From Lacicoccus alkaliphilus DSM 16010 (GTDB lineage: Bacteria > Bacillota > Bacilli > Staphylococcales > Salinicoccaceae), in assembly GCF_900142805.1 (NCBI RefSeq), contig NZ_FRCF01000002.1, positions 310,001 to 374,000 on the forward strand: DNA of 64,000 bases, read 5' to 3'. The notes below the pieces were generated by a model. It was not told the DNA's origin and made no database searches. It saw nothing but the letters and a program-made list of their open reading frames with translations. A program made the position numbers and the translations under genes. The stretch's first letter is position 1, and the number at the start of each line of letters is the position of its first letter. Of this stretch, positions 1 through 9,424 are shown one piece after another.

Positions 1-977
1 TCCGGATGGACTTTCATCATGGTGCTGACTCGGGAATTGATTTCTTCCACAATATTGATCGATTCAATCTCTTCGAGCTGCCTCGGATTATTTTTGGTGA
101 GCAACAGTAATTCCTCTACAAGTTTATTGATGCGATGAAGTTCATCTATCGAAATCTGCAGAGATTCATTGAGCACCTGCGGGTCATCCTTGCCCCATCT
201 GTTAATTAACTTCAAATGTCCCTGTACGATCTGGAGCGGTGTCCTCAGTTCATGTGAGGCATCTTCCACGAATTGCTTCTGCTGGTTGAACGATTCCTCC
301 AGTGAATCCATCATATTATTGAAGGAAGTCACCATGTAATCCGTCTCTTCGGTATCTGTCTTCAATGACAGACGTTCCGATACGCCTTCTCCCTCAATCC
401 TTTTCAACTGGTTGGCAATGCTTCGGATCGGCTTGACCATCTGTGTTGAGAAAAAATAGCTGACGATGGACGTGAATAATATCGACAGGAAGCCTATCAA
501 TAAAGCGATCATCACCATTGTCCGGATGATCAGATAGTAGTTGTCCAGCGGGTGGATCACCGTCAGGAAGCCACTCCAGTACATCGAGTCGATATTTGAA
601 CGGCCGACGAGAAAGTTGCCGTCCTCCGTCTCGAGCGTTGTGATGACATCATCACTCACCGGGACGAAGTCGACAGCGAAATCGGTGACGTCTCCTGCTG
701 GTTCGGTACTGACGATATTACCGCTCCGTGTGTAGAGGATCATGGTCTGTTCATCATAAAGACTCGTGAGGATATCATTCCTTGAAATCGTGTTGATTGG
801 CTGGGATTCATATATATGCTGCAGTTCATCCAGACTCCGGTCAAGTGCCCTTTCCTCCAGGTCCCTCAAATACAGGCTGGTGAAATAAATCAGGAGTGTA
901 CTGAAAATCAGATAAGTGAAAGAGATGATGAGGGTGGAGAGTCTCAACCATTTATATTTCAATGAGTTCCTGTTCAT
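1..977 (-). CDS. arlS: Sensor histidine kinase ArlS, 3' part missing (window edge)
   Basis: Membrane sensor kinase of the ArlRS two-component system, partner of the adjacent response regulator. The visible part has an N-terminal membrane segment near residues 10-32, an extracellular loop, a second membrane segment near residues 150-175, a HAMP linker, and the phosphoacceptor H-box [11 protein letters not shown]. The ATP-binding domain lies beyond position 1 and is not visible. The ATG overlaps the arlR stop in an ATGA, so the two are translationally coupled. Known from the family: ArlRS controls adhesion, autolysis and virulence genes in staphylococci; the targets here are unknown. Confidence 0.93.
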   Translation of the reverse strand, partial: MNRNSLKYKWLRLSTLIISFTYLIFSTLLIYFTSLYLRDLEERALDRSLDELQHIYESQPINTISRNDILTSLYDEQTMILYTRSGNIVSTEPAGDVTDFAVDFVPVSDDVITTLETEDGNFLVGRSNIDSMYWSGFLTVIHPLDNYYLIIRTMVMIALLIGFLSILFTSIVSYFFSTQMVKPIRSIANQLKRIEGEGVSERLSLKTDTEETDYMVTSFNNMMDSLEESFNQQKQFVEDASHELRTPLQIVQGHLKLINRWGKDDPQVLNESLQISIDELHRINKLVEELLLLTKNNPRQLEEIESINIVEEINSRVSTMMKVHP

Positions 978-1648
978 GCTCTTACCACATAGCCGACCCC
1001 GCGCACAGTTTCGATGATTTTATGTTTATCGAAGGGTTTGAGTTTATTGCGCAGGTACCGTATATAGACATCGACGACATTAGTTTCCACTTCGCTGTCA
1101 TAACCCCATACATCTTCAAGTATCTGCTCCCGTTTTAAGACGATCCCCACATTTTTGAATAATAGATGCAGAAGCTCGTATTCGGTTTTGGTGAGTTCCA
1201 GTTCCAGTTCATCTATGGTGACCCTGTAGGCTGACGTGTCGATTGAAACGCCATGGAGGGAGAGTACCCTGTTATGACTTTCAGATTCGCTGTTCCGCCT
1301 CAGCATGACCCTTATCCTTGCGAGCAGCTCTTCTATTTCAAATGGTTTCACTATGTAGTCATCCGCACCGTAATCGAGACCGACGACCTTGTCGTAGGTC
1401 TCCCCTTTTGCCGTGATCATGATGATCGGTGTGTTCTTGGCCTTCCTTATTCTCCTGCATACTTCGAGGCCGTTGAGTGCAGGCAGCATAAGATCGAGCA
1501 GTATACAGTCATAATCCTGTTTCAACGCTTTCTCCAGGCCATCTTCGCCGTCTGCGCTGAGCGTCACGGCATAACCCTCATGTTTCAGCTCAAGTTCTAT
1601 GAAACGTGCCAGGTTGAGTTCATCTTCTATGACAAGCACATGCTTCAA
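974..1648 (-). CDS. arlR: Response regulator ArlR
   Basis: OmpR-family DNA-binding regulator, phosphorylated by ArlS. The receiver domain (about residues 1-115) has the acidic pair ED, the phosphoacceptor Asp in LLDLMLP and the conserved Lys in VKPF. A winged-helix domain follows and ends in [13 protein letters not shown]. The C-terminal half is nearly identical to staphylococcal ArlR. Start choice: a GTG at 1657 lies inside the ribosome-binding site, whereas the TTG at 1648 gives [10 protein letters not shown] with AGGAAGTG about 6-8 bases upstream and matches the usual ArlR N terminus. The TTG start is an inference. Confidence 0.93.
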   Translation of the reverse strand: MKHVLVIEDELNLARFIELELKHEGYAVTLSADGEDGLEKALKQDYDCILLDLMLPALNGLEVCRRIRKAKNTPIIMITAKGETYDKVVGLDYGADDYIVKPFEIEELLARIRVMLRRNSESESHNRVLSLHGVSIDTSAYRVTIDELELELTKTEYELLHLLFKNVGIVLKREQILEDVWGYDSEVETNVVDVYIRYLRNKLKPFDKHKIIETVRGVGYVVRA

Positions 1649-1689
1649 TTCAATCACTTCCTTTTTTTCATCATACCATTATCATATAT

Positions 1690-1725
1690 ATGAAAACAAA
1701 AAAACACATAATATGAATTATGTGT
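1690..1725 (-). terminator. Rho-independent terminator of the GNAT gene
   Basis: Nine-base-pair stem (ACACATAAT/ATTATGTGT, loop of four) followed on the minus strand by a run of seven T. It overlaps the stop codon of the acetyltransferase gene and separates it from arlR. Confidence 0.85.
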
Positions 1726-2345
1726 CAGCTTGCTGATATATCCGGGGTTTCCATCATATAACTCTGGTGTTTAATCAGCAGATTCCGTTTGACCTCCGGC
1801 CACTCATCATCGATGATTGAAAATATGATCAGGTTTCTTGGGATGCCGTGGAGTGCCCTTTCTTTTCTGAGTATGCCTTCCTTGGTGAAGCCGAGACGCT
1901 CGACTGCTCTTGAGCTCCTTTCATTCCTCTCATCCACCCTGACCTGGACACGCATCATGTTCAGTGTTTCGAAGCAGAATTCCAGTAACAGGTATTTACT
2001 GTCCGAATTTATGAAAGACCTCTGTGCTTTCGTGCCGAACCATGTGGCCCCTATTTCACAGCTCTGCCTCTCATAATCCATGTGCTGTATCCTCGTACTG
2101 CCGACCACTTCACCGGTGGTTTTCAATACCACGGCAAAAGGGATGCTCTTTAGCTGGTCCCTCAGCTCAATGGCACTCCGGATCCATTCATCCATCAACG
2201 GAAGGGTGGTTGCCTGGAATAGCATATATGACCAGATGCTTTCGTGATTGATCGCCTGCAGTTCATCTGCATGACTTAACTGTAGTGGAATAAGTTTGAT
2301 CCTTTCATTTTCAAGTGTGATGGATCCATATAAGTTTACAGCCAT
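1725..2345 (-). CDS. GNAT family N-acetyltransferase (RimJ/RimL type)
   Basis: Predicted acetyl-CoA-dependent N-acetyltransferase of 206 residues. RimJ/RimL-type features are the N-terminal LENERIKLIPL strand, the central GEVVGSTRI segment, and the C-terminal NERSSRAVERLGFTKEGILRK stretch, which corresponds to the last acetyl-CoA-binding motif. It is monocistronic: its own terminator lies downstream and the terminator of the PAP2 gene lies upstream. RimJ/L relatives acetylate ribosomal protein N termini or small amines; the substrate here cannot be told from sequence. Confidence 0.85.
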   Translation of the reverse strand: MAVNLYGSITLENERIKLIPLQLSHADELQAINHESIWSYMLFQATTLPLMDEWIRSAIELRDQLKSIPFAVVLKTTGEVVGSTRIQHMDYERQSCEIGATWFGTKAQRSFINSDSKYLLLEFCFETLNMMRVQVRVDERNERSSRAVERLGFTKEGILRKERALHGIPRNLIIFSIIDDEWPEVKRNLLIKHQSYMMETPDISAS

Positions 2346-2400
2346 CCGGAGTCACCCGCCTTATCTTAATCTCATGCAGATTAATTATAATTGCGGCCGT

Positions 2401-2436
2401 AAAAAATGGCAATGCAAAATTGGTTGCATTGCCATT
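2401..2436 (-). terminator. Rho-independent terminator after the murG-PAP2 pair
   Basis: Perfect 13-base-pair stem (AATGGCAATGCAA and its complement, six-base loop at 2418-2423) followed on the minus strand by TTTT. It sits just downstream of the PAP2 stop. Confidence 0.88.
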
Positions 2437-2443
2437 AAGCTCA

Positions 2444-3067
2444 TTATATATAACTGCGCCTTTTGAACTTATTGTGGAGCAGGTAGCTTGTACCCATCAC
2501 GACTGCAGTACCGATGGTGATTCCGGCGATTACATCCGTCGGATAGTGTACACCGAGATACACCCTCGAAGAGGAGATCATCAGTACAAAGAAGGCACAG
2601 AGTGCGTAGAGTATACCCTTGTTGTTCAGTGATGTCTTATTGATGATCGTCATCAATGACCCGAAGAATATGGACGATCCCGTCGCATGCCCGCTGGGAA
2701 AGCTGAAGCCTGAGATATCAATCAAGCGGAGCAGTGAAGGTCTTTCCCTGTCGAACGCATTTTTCATCACAGGAATCATGATGCTGCTTGTGAGCATGGA
2801 GATCACAAGGAAGAGCGTATGAATTTTAAGTTTGTACAGCATCAGGATGGCAATCATGATCAATGACAGGATGATCATGGAAATCACTTCACCGATTTGG
2901 GTGAATCCAAGCATCAATGCGGTGGTGATGAAGCTCTCCGAAGCATAGATGAACTCATAGACTTCCCTGTCGATCCACTGTCCAGCCCTGGATTCATGAA
3001 AGACGGCGATTACACCGAATATCAATGTGAAGACTAGAAACAAGGATAATTTTTTCGTGCGGCTCAC
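2444..3067 (-). CDS. PAP2-family membrane phosphatase
   Basis: Integral membrane phosphatase of 207 residues. The three signature motifs are visible in order: KNAFDRERP (KX6RP), PSGHATG (catalytic acid/base His), and SRVYLGVHYPTD (SRX5HX3D, nucleophile His). Hydrophobic segments surround them, with an N-terminal one at about residues 8-26. It starts with GTG in a GTGA overlap with the murG stop, so it is coupled to murG. That pairing suggests action on a lipid-linked phosphate such as undecaprenyl pyrophosphate or phosphatidylglycerol phosphate. The motifs establish the family; the substrate is inference. Confidence 0.88.
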   Translation of the reverse strand: MSRTKKLSLFLVFTLIFGVIAVFHESRAGQWIDREVYEFIYASESFITTALMLGFTQIGEVISMIILSLIMIAILMLYKLKIHTLFLVISMLTSSIMIPVMKNAFDRERPSLLRLIDISGFSFPSGHATGSSIFFGSLMTIINKTSLNNKGILYALCAFFVLMISSSRVYLGVHYPTDVIAGITIGTAVVMGTSYLLHNKFKRRSYI

Positions 3068-4143
3068 TGCACTTCCTCCTCCAGCAGCAGTCCAACAAGG
3101 GTTTCAGGTTTGAACCCTCCGTCATACTGTGCCATTTTCATGATGATATCATCACGGTTTTTAACGATGACCTCCATTTTCTCCTGAAAGTTGTCGAGCG
3201 TCAATACTTCCTCCTCAATCACTTCAGCATATCCCTGGGCAGAGAAATAGCGGGCGTTTTCCAACTGGTCCCCCCTCGACTGGCTGAGTGGCAGAGGTAT
3301 CAGAATCATGGGTTTTTGGTTTAAAAGCAATTCATATATTGCGTTGGAACCGCTGCGGCCGATGACAACATCGGATATCTTGATCAGATGTGCGAGCTCT
3401 TCGTCCACAAATTCAAACTGTATATAATTTTCGTGACCCTCCAGACTTTCATCGGTATTGCCTTTGCCGCACAAATGGATGACCTGGTGGCCTTCAGTCA
3501 AAGCCTCTATATTATCGCGTATGAACGCGTTGATGGACCTCGCTCCTAGAGATCCCCCCATGAATAAAAGGACCGGCTTATCTGCTGTAAAACCGGTGAT
3601 TCTATAACCCGCGGTGCTCTGCCCTCCGGATAATTCATCACGGATCACGGGACCGAGGAGTTCTGTTTTATCTGTCGGAAGGTAATCCAGAGTCTTTTCA
3701 AACGTCACAAAGCATTTTGTCGCAAATTTTACCGAAATCTTATTTGCAAGGCCCGGTGTCAGGTCGGACTCGTGGATATATACAGGTATCTTCAAAGACT
3801 TCGCCGCAAGTACAACCGGTACGCTGACGAATCCGCCTTTGGAAAATACAAATTCAGGCTGCTCCCGTTTCAACACTCTGCGGGCATCAAAGATGCCTTT
3901 GGTCACCTTGAAGATGTCCTTTAAATTTTCAAATGATATATATCGCCGTAATTTACCGCTGGAGATTTGACGGTATTGGATGGAGGTCGAACTGATCATT
4001 TCTTTTTCGATTCCATTTTTAGAACCGATATAAACCGGCTCTGCACCCTGATTGAGGAATTCAGGTATCAGCAGCTTATTCAGCATCACATGACCGACTG
4101 TGCCGCCGCCGGTCAGTACTACTTTGCGTCTTGAAGATTTCAT
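3064..4143 (-). CDS. murG: UDP-GlcNAc--MurNAc-pentapeptide-PP-undecaprenol GlcNAc transferase MurG
   Basis: Adds GlcNAc to lipid I to form lipid II on the inner face of the membrane. The 359-residue protein has the N-terminal glycine loop GGGTVGHV, the acceptor-site segment HESDLTPGLANK, the second glycine loop MGGSLGARSIN, and the UDP-GlcNAc-binding stretch GRSGSNAIYE. All match staphylococcal MurG, including the TVGHV variant of the usual TGGHV. A strong ACGGAGG lies seven bases before the ATG. It is first gene of a pair with the PAP2 phosphatase. Confidence 0.97.
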   Translation of the reverse strand: MKSSRRKVVLTGGGTVGHVMLNKLLIPEFLNQGAEPVYIGSKNGIEKEMISSTSIQYRQISSGKLRRYISFENLKDIFKVTKGIFDARRVLKREQPEFVFSKGGFVSVPVVLAAKSLKIPVYIHESDLTPGLANKISVKFATKCFVTFEKTLDYLPTDKTELLGPVIRDELSGGQSTAGYRITGFTADKPVLLFMGGSLGARSINAFIRDNIEALTEGHQVIHLCGKGNTDESLEGHENYIQFEFVDEELAHLIKISDVVIGRSGSNAIYELLLNQKPMILIPLPLSQSRGDQLENARYFSAQGYAEVIEEEVLTLDNFQEKMEVIVKNRDDIIMKMAQYDGGFKPETLVGLLLEEEVQ

Positions 4144-4200
4144 GGCAGCCTCCGTAATGTGTTTATTCTATAACTTTAAACCATTTGCAGTTTTGAAACA

Positions 4201-4228
4201 ATAAAAGTCGCACAAAAATTTGTGCGAC
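4201..4228 (-). terminator. Rho-independent terminator of ctpA
   Basis: Ten-base-pair stem GTCGCACAAA with its complement around a two-base centre, followed on the minus strand by TTTTATTG. It lies between the ctpA stop and the murG start. Confidence 0.85.
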
Positions 4229-4237
4229 CCGTTATTA

Positions 4238-5812
4238 TTATTCGGTTGAATCTTCAGACGCTTCTTCATGAAGCTCTTCCAAAGTCGGAATTTCGATATG
4301 GCGGGCATTCTCCTCTGCAATCTCTTCAATTTCGCCGGCATCATGTTCATCGTTGATGAAACTCACCAGATAGTCAAGCTGAGCATCATTTTCATTGATG
4401 TAATTCCTCAGCTCCGACATGAGGAGGCGTGAGGTTTCACCGGTGACATTGCCGTCGGGTTCAAGGTCATTATCTTCCTGGAAGCTTTCGACTGCTGAAG
4501 TCAGCGTCCCATCGTAATCATCGTTGATCGTCCCGACTTCATAACCGAGGGTATCCAGTGCCACTTTGATGGAAGTGACTGTATCACTTTCCTGACCTTC
4601 TGTGTAGACATCCTCTTCATTCAATATTTCAACCCTGTAATAATCAGGATTCACAAGATTTACATCAGGCTCGATACCTTCTTCATGAATCCAGCGGCCA
4701 TCAGGCGTCAGCCACTTCGTATTGGTGTATTTGAGCATCGAATCATCACTGAATTCCTGAGTTTGCTGCACTACACCTTTGCCGAAAGACTGTGTGCCGG
4801 CAATGACGACTTCTTCAAAATGATCATCAAGAGCACCGGCGAAAACTTCAGAAGCACTCGCAGAACCTTCATTGATCAGAATATGGACATTCATATCTTC
4901 TGTGTTTTCATTATGGGAGCCTTCCGTCCTGAGCGGAACCTGCTCTCCGTCACTGTCCTCGAGCAGCAGTGCTGTTTCCCCCTGAGGCACAAATTGATTG
5001 ATCATCGTCACAGCTTCGGATAGAAGACCGCCCGGGTTGTAACGGAAGTCGATGATGATGTCTTCCACCCCGTCATCAGCAGCCTGGTTGATGTTTTCTT
5101 CAAACTCTTCCGTCGTTCCCTGCTGGAATCTGTTGATGCTGATATGGCCGACACCATCCACTTCTTCATATGTGACGCTGTCTATATGGATGGTATCGCG
5201 GGTGACGGTGATATCTATGGGTTCGCCTTCCCCACGCACAATCGTGAGGACCACATCCGTCCCCTTCTCACCGCGTATCAGCTGGACTGCTTCTGTAGTA
5301 TTCATGCCTTCCAGGCTTTCCCCGTCCACTTCTATGATCTGGTCGCCAGGTTCGATACCTGCCTCTTCAGCCGGCGAGCCTCTCATAGGTGAAGTGATGA
5401 TGATGCGGTTCCCTTCCTGGATGACCTCAGCCCCTATACCTTCAAAATCTCCAGTCACGGTTTCCTGGAATGCTTCCGTCGCATCCATATTCATATACTC
5501 GCTGTAAGGATCCTCCAGGCCTTGCACCATACCATCTATCGCTGATTCAATCAGTTGTTCATTATCAACTTCGTCATAGAAATCAGTGGAGATCGTATCA
5601 TAAACATTGTACAATTTGGAAAATTCGCTTCTTGTATCCGTGCCTACATTGACCGCTTTTTCTGAACCGGCTTCGAGGCTGAGCGCTGTGATGACACTGG
5701 ATAAAATCACTGCTGCAAGTATCGTTATGATCAACCAAAAAGGGTTGATGCTTATTCTATTGGACTTGGCATTTGTTTCTTTGGAATCATGGTTTTCATT
5801 CAAATTACCCAC
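4238..5812 (-). CDS. ctpA: Carboxy-terminal processing protease (S41 family) with peptidoglycan-binding domain
   Basis: Membrane-anchored serine protease of 524 residues. In order: a cytoplasmic N terminus, a membrane anchor (about 24-46), a PDZ domain containing IIITSPMRGSPAEEAGIEPGD (about 115-200), and the S41 catalytic core. The core has the strand DFRYNPGGLL, the nucleophile Ser in GSASASEVF and the general-base Lys in SFGKGVVQ. A PG_binding_1-like domain follows (about 410-475), then an acidic tail. This is the usual CtpA architecture in Bacilli. It starts with GTG behind a GGTGTGGG-like site and is monocistronic. Staphylococcal CtpA acts at the cell wall; the substrate here is unknown. 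Confidence 0.95.
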   Translation of the reverse strand: MGNLNENHDSKETNAKSNRISINPFWLIITILAAVILSSVITALSLEAGSEKAVNVGTDTRSEFSKLYNVYDTISTDFYDEVDNEQLIESAIDGMVQGLEDPYSEYMNMDATEAFQETVTGDFEGIGAEVIQEGNRIIITSPMRGSPAEEAGIEPGDQIIEVDGESLEGMNTTEAVQLIRGEKGTDVVLTIVRGEGEPIDITVTRDTIHIDSVTYEEVDGVGHISINRFQQGTTEEFEENINQAADDGVEDIIIDFRYNPGGLLSEAVTMINQFVPQGETALLLEDSDGEQVPLRTEGSHNENTEDMNVHILINEGSASASEVFAGALDDHFEEVVIAGTQSFGKGVVQQTQEFSDDSMLKYTNTKWLTPDGRWIHEEGIEPDVNLVNPDYYRVEILNEEDVYTEGQESDTVTSIKVALDTLGYEVGTINDDYDGTLTSAVESFQEDNDLEPDGNVTGETSRLLMSELRNYINENDAQLDYLVSFINDEHDAGEIEEIAEENARHIEIPTLEELHEEASEDSTE

Positions 5813-5870
5813 ACCTTACTTCTAATGGCATAATATTTATATTCTATCAGTAAAATACCAATAATAACAG

Positions 5871-5899
5871 AAAAAGAACAGCGGGAGGCCCACTGTTCT
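5871..5899 (-). terminator. Rho-independent terminator of the thyA-deoD operon
   Basis: Stem GAACAGTGGG/CCCGCTGTTC (one G-U pair), three-base loop, followed on the minus strand by TTTTTCTG. It lies just beyond the deoD stop and ends the long operon running from thyA. Confidence 0.85.
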
Positions 5900-5921
5900 A
5901 AGAAAAATTCAAAATGATATG

Positions 5922-6635
5922 TCATTCACCTGCGAATGGCACTGCAGCATCAAGAGCGACTTCTATCATTTCATTGAATGTCGTCTGTCTTTCTTCGCTT
6001 GATGTCGCTTCGCCCGTTAAAACGTGATCCGACACGGTCAGGATGGCGAGTGCACGGGCATCAAATTTTTTGCTGATCGTGAAAAGTGCCGCTGATTCCA
6101 TTTCAAGTGCCAGTACACCATACTTTGCCATCATTTCCACGTCGCCTTTTTCATCATAGAAGGAATCTGCTGTAAATACATTGCCCACTTTCACTTCAAG
6201 GCCTTTTTTCTTTGCTTCGTTATAGCTTGCGAGCAGCAATTCAAAATCCGAGGTCGGGGCGTATTCGAAATTACCGAACAGCTTCCTGTTCTGGAATGAA
6301 TCGGTGGATGCGCTCTGGGCAATGATGACATCACGCACTTCCACATCTTTCTGAATGGCGCCACAAGTGCCGACCCGTATCAGATTCTTCACGCCGTACT
6401 CTTCCATCAGTTCATGGACGTAAATTGAAATGGACGGGACGCCCATGCCGGTGCCCATCACGGAGATGCGCTTGCCTTTGTAAGTTCCGGTGTAACCGAA
6501 CATGTTCCTCACTTCATTGAAGCAGGTCACATCTTCCAAAAAGTTTTCGGCAATGTACTTTGCTCTCAGGGGGTCACCCGGTAATAGAATCGTGTCGGCT
6601 ATATCGCCTTTTTGTGCATTAATATGGATGCTCAT
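5922..6635 (-). CDS. deoD: Purine nucleoside phosphorylase, DeoD type
   Basis: Hexameric-type PNP of 237 residues that cleaves purine (deoxy)nucleosides with phosphate in purine salvage. Recognisable elements are the phosphate-binding [16 protein letters not shown], the [13 protein letters not shown] loop, RVGTCGAI, the substrate-binding LEMESAAL and the catalytic Asp in [21 protein letters not shown] precedes the ATG. It is the last gene of the thyA-to-deoD run, 18 bases after yozE and just before a terminator. It pairs logically with upstream thyA in deoxynucleoside metabolism. Confidence 0.96.
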   Translation of the reverse strand: MSIHINAQKGDIADTILLPGDPLRAKYIAENFLEDVTCFNEVRNMFGYTGTYKGKRISVMGTGMGVPSISIYVHELMEEYGVKNLIRVGTCGAIQKDVEVRDVIIAQSASTDSFQNRKLFGNFEYAPTSDFELLLASYNEAKKKGLEVKVGNVFTADSFYDEKGDVEMMAKYGVLALEMESAALFTISKKFDARALAILTVSDHVLTGEATSSEERQTTFNEMIEVALDAAVPFAGE

Positions 6636-6653
6636 TCTTGGATCTCCTTTTAC

Positions 6654-6875
6654 TTAGTGGTTTAACCAGTCTTGATAATCCCGGTAAGTTTCATCAAAAG
6701 TGGTGAGTGTGATGGCCGGATAAGGGTTTTGTTCCAAATACTCGCTCAGTTCCTGATATTCGGTTTCCTGCTTCGGAAACATCGTATCATTCTTTATGAA
6801 CTCAGCCAGAGTACTCGCTTCAGATTTCTCGCCGGTCCGCGTTTTCATATACTGATAATAAGAATAGTCCTTCAT
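6654..6875 (-). CDS. yozE: YozE family small cytoplasmic protein (UPF0346)
   Basis: Small 73-residue acidic protein of the YozE/UPF0346 family, which has a SAM-like helical fold. Typical elements are the N-terminal YYQYMKTR, the central DTMFPKQ and the C-terminal TFDETYRDYQDWL. The ATG overlaps the crr stop by one base (TGATG), showing coupling. The family has no established function. It follows crr and msrB here, as I recall it doing in staphylococci. Confidence 0.9.
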   Translation of the reverse strand: MKDYSYYQYMKTRTGEKSEASTLAEFIKNDTMFPKQETEYQELSEYLEQNPYPAITLTTFDETYRDYQDWLNH

Positions 6876-7393
6876 CAGCTGATTTCAGCTCTCGCTACGA
6901 CGGTCCGTCCGCCTGCTAATTCACCAGTTTCCAAAATGTTGAAGGATGACAGGGCGTCGCTGTTGGTGATGATGACAGGTGAGATTGTGCTGTCTGCTTC
7001 CTTTGTGACGAGGTCCATGTCGAAACTGACCAGACTGTCACCCGTTTTGACGGTGTCCCCCTCACTCACATGCCCGGTGAACCCTTCGCCTTCCATCGCC
7101 ACCGTCTCCAGGCCGATATGGATCAGCAGCTCTATGCCGTTGGCAGCTTTGATGCCGATGGCGTGATTAGTCGGGAAGACCTGCATGATTTCACCGTCGA
7201 CGGGTGACACCACTTCGCCATCCGAAGGCACTATCCCAAAACCTTCCCCCATCATTTTTTCTGAGAAGACAGGATCCGGTATATCCTCGATTTTGACATA
7301 GGTCCCATTCATCGGACTTTTTATCTCGAGCAGCTTATCGGCAGGTTCTTTTTTCTTACCAAATAGATTTTTGAACATCGAACCAACTCCCAT
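6875..7393 (-). CDS. crr: PTS glucose-type EIIA domain protein (Crr)
   Basis: Free-standing cytoplasmic phosphocarrier of the glucose phosphotransferase family, 172 residues. The phosphorylated His is in LLIHIGLETV and the stabilising His in TNHAIGI; MNGTYVKIEDIPDPVFSEKM is the usual N-terminal strand set. The ATG follows the msrB stop directly (TGAATG). It takes phosphate from HPr and gives it to an EIIBC permease; no permease is encoded here, so the partner must lie elsewhere. Its place between msrB and yozE is an operon feature seen in staphylococci. Confidence 0.95.
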   Translation of the reverse strand: MGVGSMFKNLFGKKKEPADKLLEIKSPMNGTYVKIEDIPDPVFSEKMMGEGFGIVPSDGEVVSPVDGEIMQVFPTNHAIGIKAANGIELLIHIGLETVAMEGEGFTGHVSEGDTVKTGDSLVSFDMDLVTKEADSTISPVIITNSDALSSFNILETGELAGGRTVVARAEIS

Positions 7394-7822
7394 TCAGTCA
7401 TTAAAGTATTCTACGTACTCTTTATACCCTTTTTCTTCAAGTTCATTCTTGGGTATGAAAGTCACAGCCGCAGAATTGATGCAGTAGCGTAAACCGCCAA
7501 GCTCCTCGGGGCCGTCTTCGAAGACATGACCCAGATGACTGTCGGAATCCGAGCTCCGTACTTCAGTGCGTCTCATGCCGAAGGAATCGTCGAACTCCTC
7601 TGTAATATCATCGGATACGCCTTTGGCGAAACTCGGCCAACCACAAGAGGAGTGGAATTTATCTTTTGAGGTGAATAAGGGTTTTCCGCTGATTTTATCG
7701 ACGTATATGCCATCTTCGAAGTTGTCCCAGTACTCATTCTGAAAAGGTGGTTCGGTGCCCTGCTCTTTCATCACTTTATATTCCAGTTCGTTCAATTCAT
7801 CGATATTCTTTTTTACACTCAT
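7394..7822 (-). CDS. msrB: Peptide-methionine (R)-S-oxide reductase MsrB
   Basis: Reduces the R epimer of methionine sulfoxide in proteins; 142 residues. The substrate-binding [14 protein letters not shown] and the catalytic Cys in [11 protein letters not shown] are present. The two CxxC zinc-binding pairs found in many MsrB proteins are absent, as in the metal-free subgroup. The start overlaps the msrA stop by four bases (ATGA). Together with msrA it covers both sulfoxide epimers. Confidence 0.96.
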   Translation of the reverse strand: MSVKKNIDELNELEYKVMKEQGTEPPFQNEYWDNFEDGIYVDKISGKPLFTSKDKFHSSCGWPSFAKGVSDDITEEFDDSFGMRRTEVRSSDSDSHLGHVFEDGPEELGGLRYCINSAAVTFIPKNELEEKGYKEYVEYFND

Positions 7823-8352
7823 TTTGATTCACTCCAATGATTTTCTAAAAATGCTTTTCTGCCGGAACCTTTATAATATGCATTATAGTGTCCCCTGTTC
7901 TTCTTATAGAAGTCCTGGTGTTCCTCTTCCGCCTCGTAGAAACTTTTGAACGGCAGTACGGGCGTATTGATCGGTTTGTCGAAAACATTGCTGCTGTCGA
8001 GCGCTTCAATCACTCTTTCTGCAGTTTCTTTCTGCGGTTCGTCATGATACAGCACTGCAGGCATATACTGGCTGCCTCTGTCGCCGAACTGGCCTCCGGT
8101 GTCTGTCGGATCGAATGTCTTGAAGAAAATTTCCAGTACTTCCTCGTATGAGATCACATCCTCATCAAAATCAATCTGCACCACTTCGATATGACCCGTC
8201 GTACCGGTACTCACTTGTGCGTAAGTGGGGTTTTCCACTTCTCCGTTGGAATAACCGGAAATCACGCTGTTGATGCCGTCCCATTGATCGAATGGTTTGA
8301 CCAGACACCAGAAACATCCTCCGCCTAATGTTGCTTTTGCCAATATGCTCAC
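7819..8352 (-). CDS. msrA: Peptide-methionine (S)-S-oxide reductase MsrA
   Basis: Reduces the S epimer of methionine sulfoxide; 177 residues. The active-site signature GGCFWC lies at residues 11-16, followed by the family segments [12 protein letters not shown] and [12 protein letters not shown]. Resolving cysteines near the C terminus, present in some MsrA proteins, are not seen; the C terminus is [10 protein letters not shown]. It sits between ypmS (eight bases) and msrB (four-base overlap) in a continuous transcript. Confidence 0.96.
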   Translation of the reverse strand: MSILAKATLGGGCFWCLVKPFDQWDGINSVISGYSNGEVENPTYAQVSTGTTGHIEVVQIDFDEDVISYEEVLEIFFKTFDPTDTGGQFGDRGSQYMPAVLYHDEPQKETAERVIEALDSSNVFDKPINTPVLPFKSFYEAEEEHQDFYKKNRGHYNAYYKGSGRKAFLENHWSESK

Positions 8353-8360
8353 CTCATAAA

Positions 8361-8921
8361 TTAATTAAGTTCGTTTTCAAAAGAAAAATACCACGCATTG
8401 TTTTGATAATCAATACTTTCAATATCCACAGAAAAGTCCGTGTAGCCATCGAACATGGATTTATCAATCACCAGTGCTTTGGATTCTGTGCTGAACCTCA
8501 TCCCTTCAGGCAGATCTGCCCCCGTCCTGATCAACGTGTATAACATGTCCTCGGACAACGGCAGCTGGCCTACGGAAATGTCACTGATTTCAAAGATCAG
8601 CTCCGAGTCGGTGACGTATGGTTCCAGAATGAATATCGTATCAAAGTTCATGTTAAGATATTCATTTTCCGACATCAGCCGGATGTTTTCCTCATCTATG
8701 GTCACTGCCATATTGCTTCCCGCATCTTCCTGAAGGTATGTGTTCAATAGAAATTCTACGGTATGATTCTCGAGTGTGATCAGATGCTCGGAATATTCTT
8801 CCGGTAGCTCTTCCTCCACATCAAGTGCATCATAGTCATTGGATAAGAAAAAGTACAGTGCCGCCAGCGTCGCTGCATTCGCCATGAGCAGCAGTATGAA
8901 CAACCATTTCCAAATATTCAT
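8361..8921 (-). CDS. ypmS: YpmS family membrane-anchored protein (DUF2140)
   Basis: 186-residue protein with one N-terminal membrane segment (about 6-26) and an extracytoplasmic domain, matching the YpmS/DUF2140 family by layout and by the LPLSEDMLYTLIRTGADLPEGM stretch. A role has not been established for the family. Two residues of spacing logic place it in the same transcript: it lies 12 bases after dfrA and eight before msrA. The name rests on layout, length and neighbourhood more than on a catalytic motif. Confidence 0.75.
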   Translation of the reverse strand: MNIWKWLFILLLMANAATLAALYFFLSNDYDALDVEEELPEEYSEHLITLENHTVEFLLNTYLQEDAGSNMAVTIDEENIRLMSENEYLNMNFDTIFILEPYVTDSELIFEISDISVGQLPLSEDMLYTLIRTGADLPEGMRFSTESKALVIDKSMFDGYTDFSVDIESIDYQNNAWYFSFENELN

Positions 8922-8933
8922 GGGAACCGCCTT

Positions 8934-9410
8934 CTAAAGCTCTCTTTTAAGATGAAGGAATTCATGTGCATATTTGTTCTTTTCATCCACTTCACCCGGG
9001 GTGATGTCCACGATTTCCCATTCGGTTATATCATAATCAGGGAAGAAGGTGTCCCCTGCAAAAGTTTCATGAATTCTGGTGATATACATTTCATCGACAA
9101 GATGCATCGTCTGTTCATACACATCTGCGCCACCGAAAATGAAAATTTCACCTTCAAGATCTTTAATTTCCTCGATGTCATGGATGACTTCCACGCCTTC
9201 GGAAACGAATTCCTCGTTGCGCGTCAACACAACGTTTTTACGGTTGGGAAGAGGTTTCCCCAATGTATCCAATGTGTTCCTGCCCATCACGATGGTGTTG
9301 CCTTCGGTCAGTTTTTTCAATCGCTTCAAATCGGCGGGCAGGCTCCACGGCATATCACCGTTGAACCCGATTACATTCTGGTTGGCGTGTGCAACTATTA
9401 AAGATACCAT
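8934..9410 (-). CDS. dfrA: Dihydrofolate reductase
   Basis: NADPH-dependent reduction of dihydrofolate to tetrahydrofolate; 158 residues, the usual chromosomal length. Landmarks are VIGFNGDMPWSLP (Met20 loop and substrate pocket), the acidic Asp before LKRLKKLT, IVMGRNT and the cofactor-binding IFGGADVYEQ. The residue corresponding to staphylococcal position 98 (in FIFGG) is Phe, so the common trimethoprim-resistance change to Tyr is absent. It lies 15 bases downstream of thyA, which produces its substrate. Confidence 0.97.
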   Translation of the reverse strand: MVSLIVAHANQNVIGFNGDMPWSLPADLKRLKKLTEGNTIVMGRNTLDTLGKPLPNRKNVVLTRNEEFVSEGVEVIHDIEEIKDLEGEIFIFGGADVYEQTMHLVDEMYITRIHETFAGDTFFPDYDITEWEIVDITPGEVDEKNKYAHEFLHLKREL

Positions 9411-9424
9411 AATCGTCCTCCTGT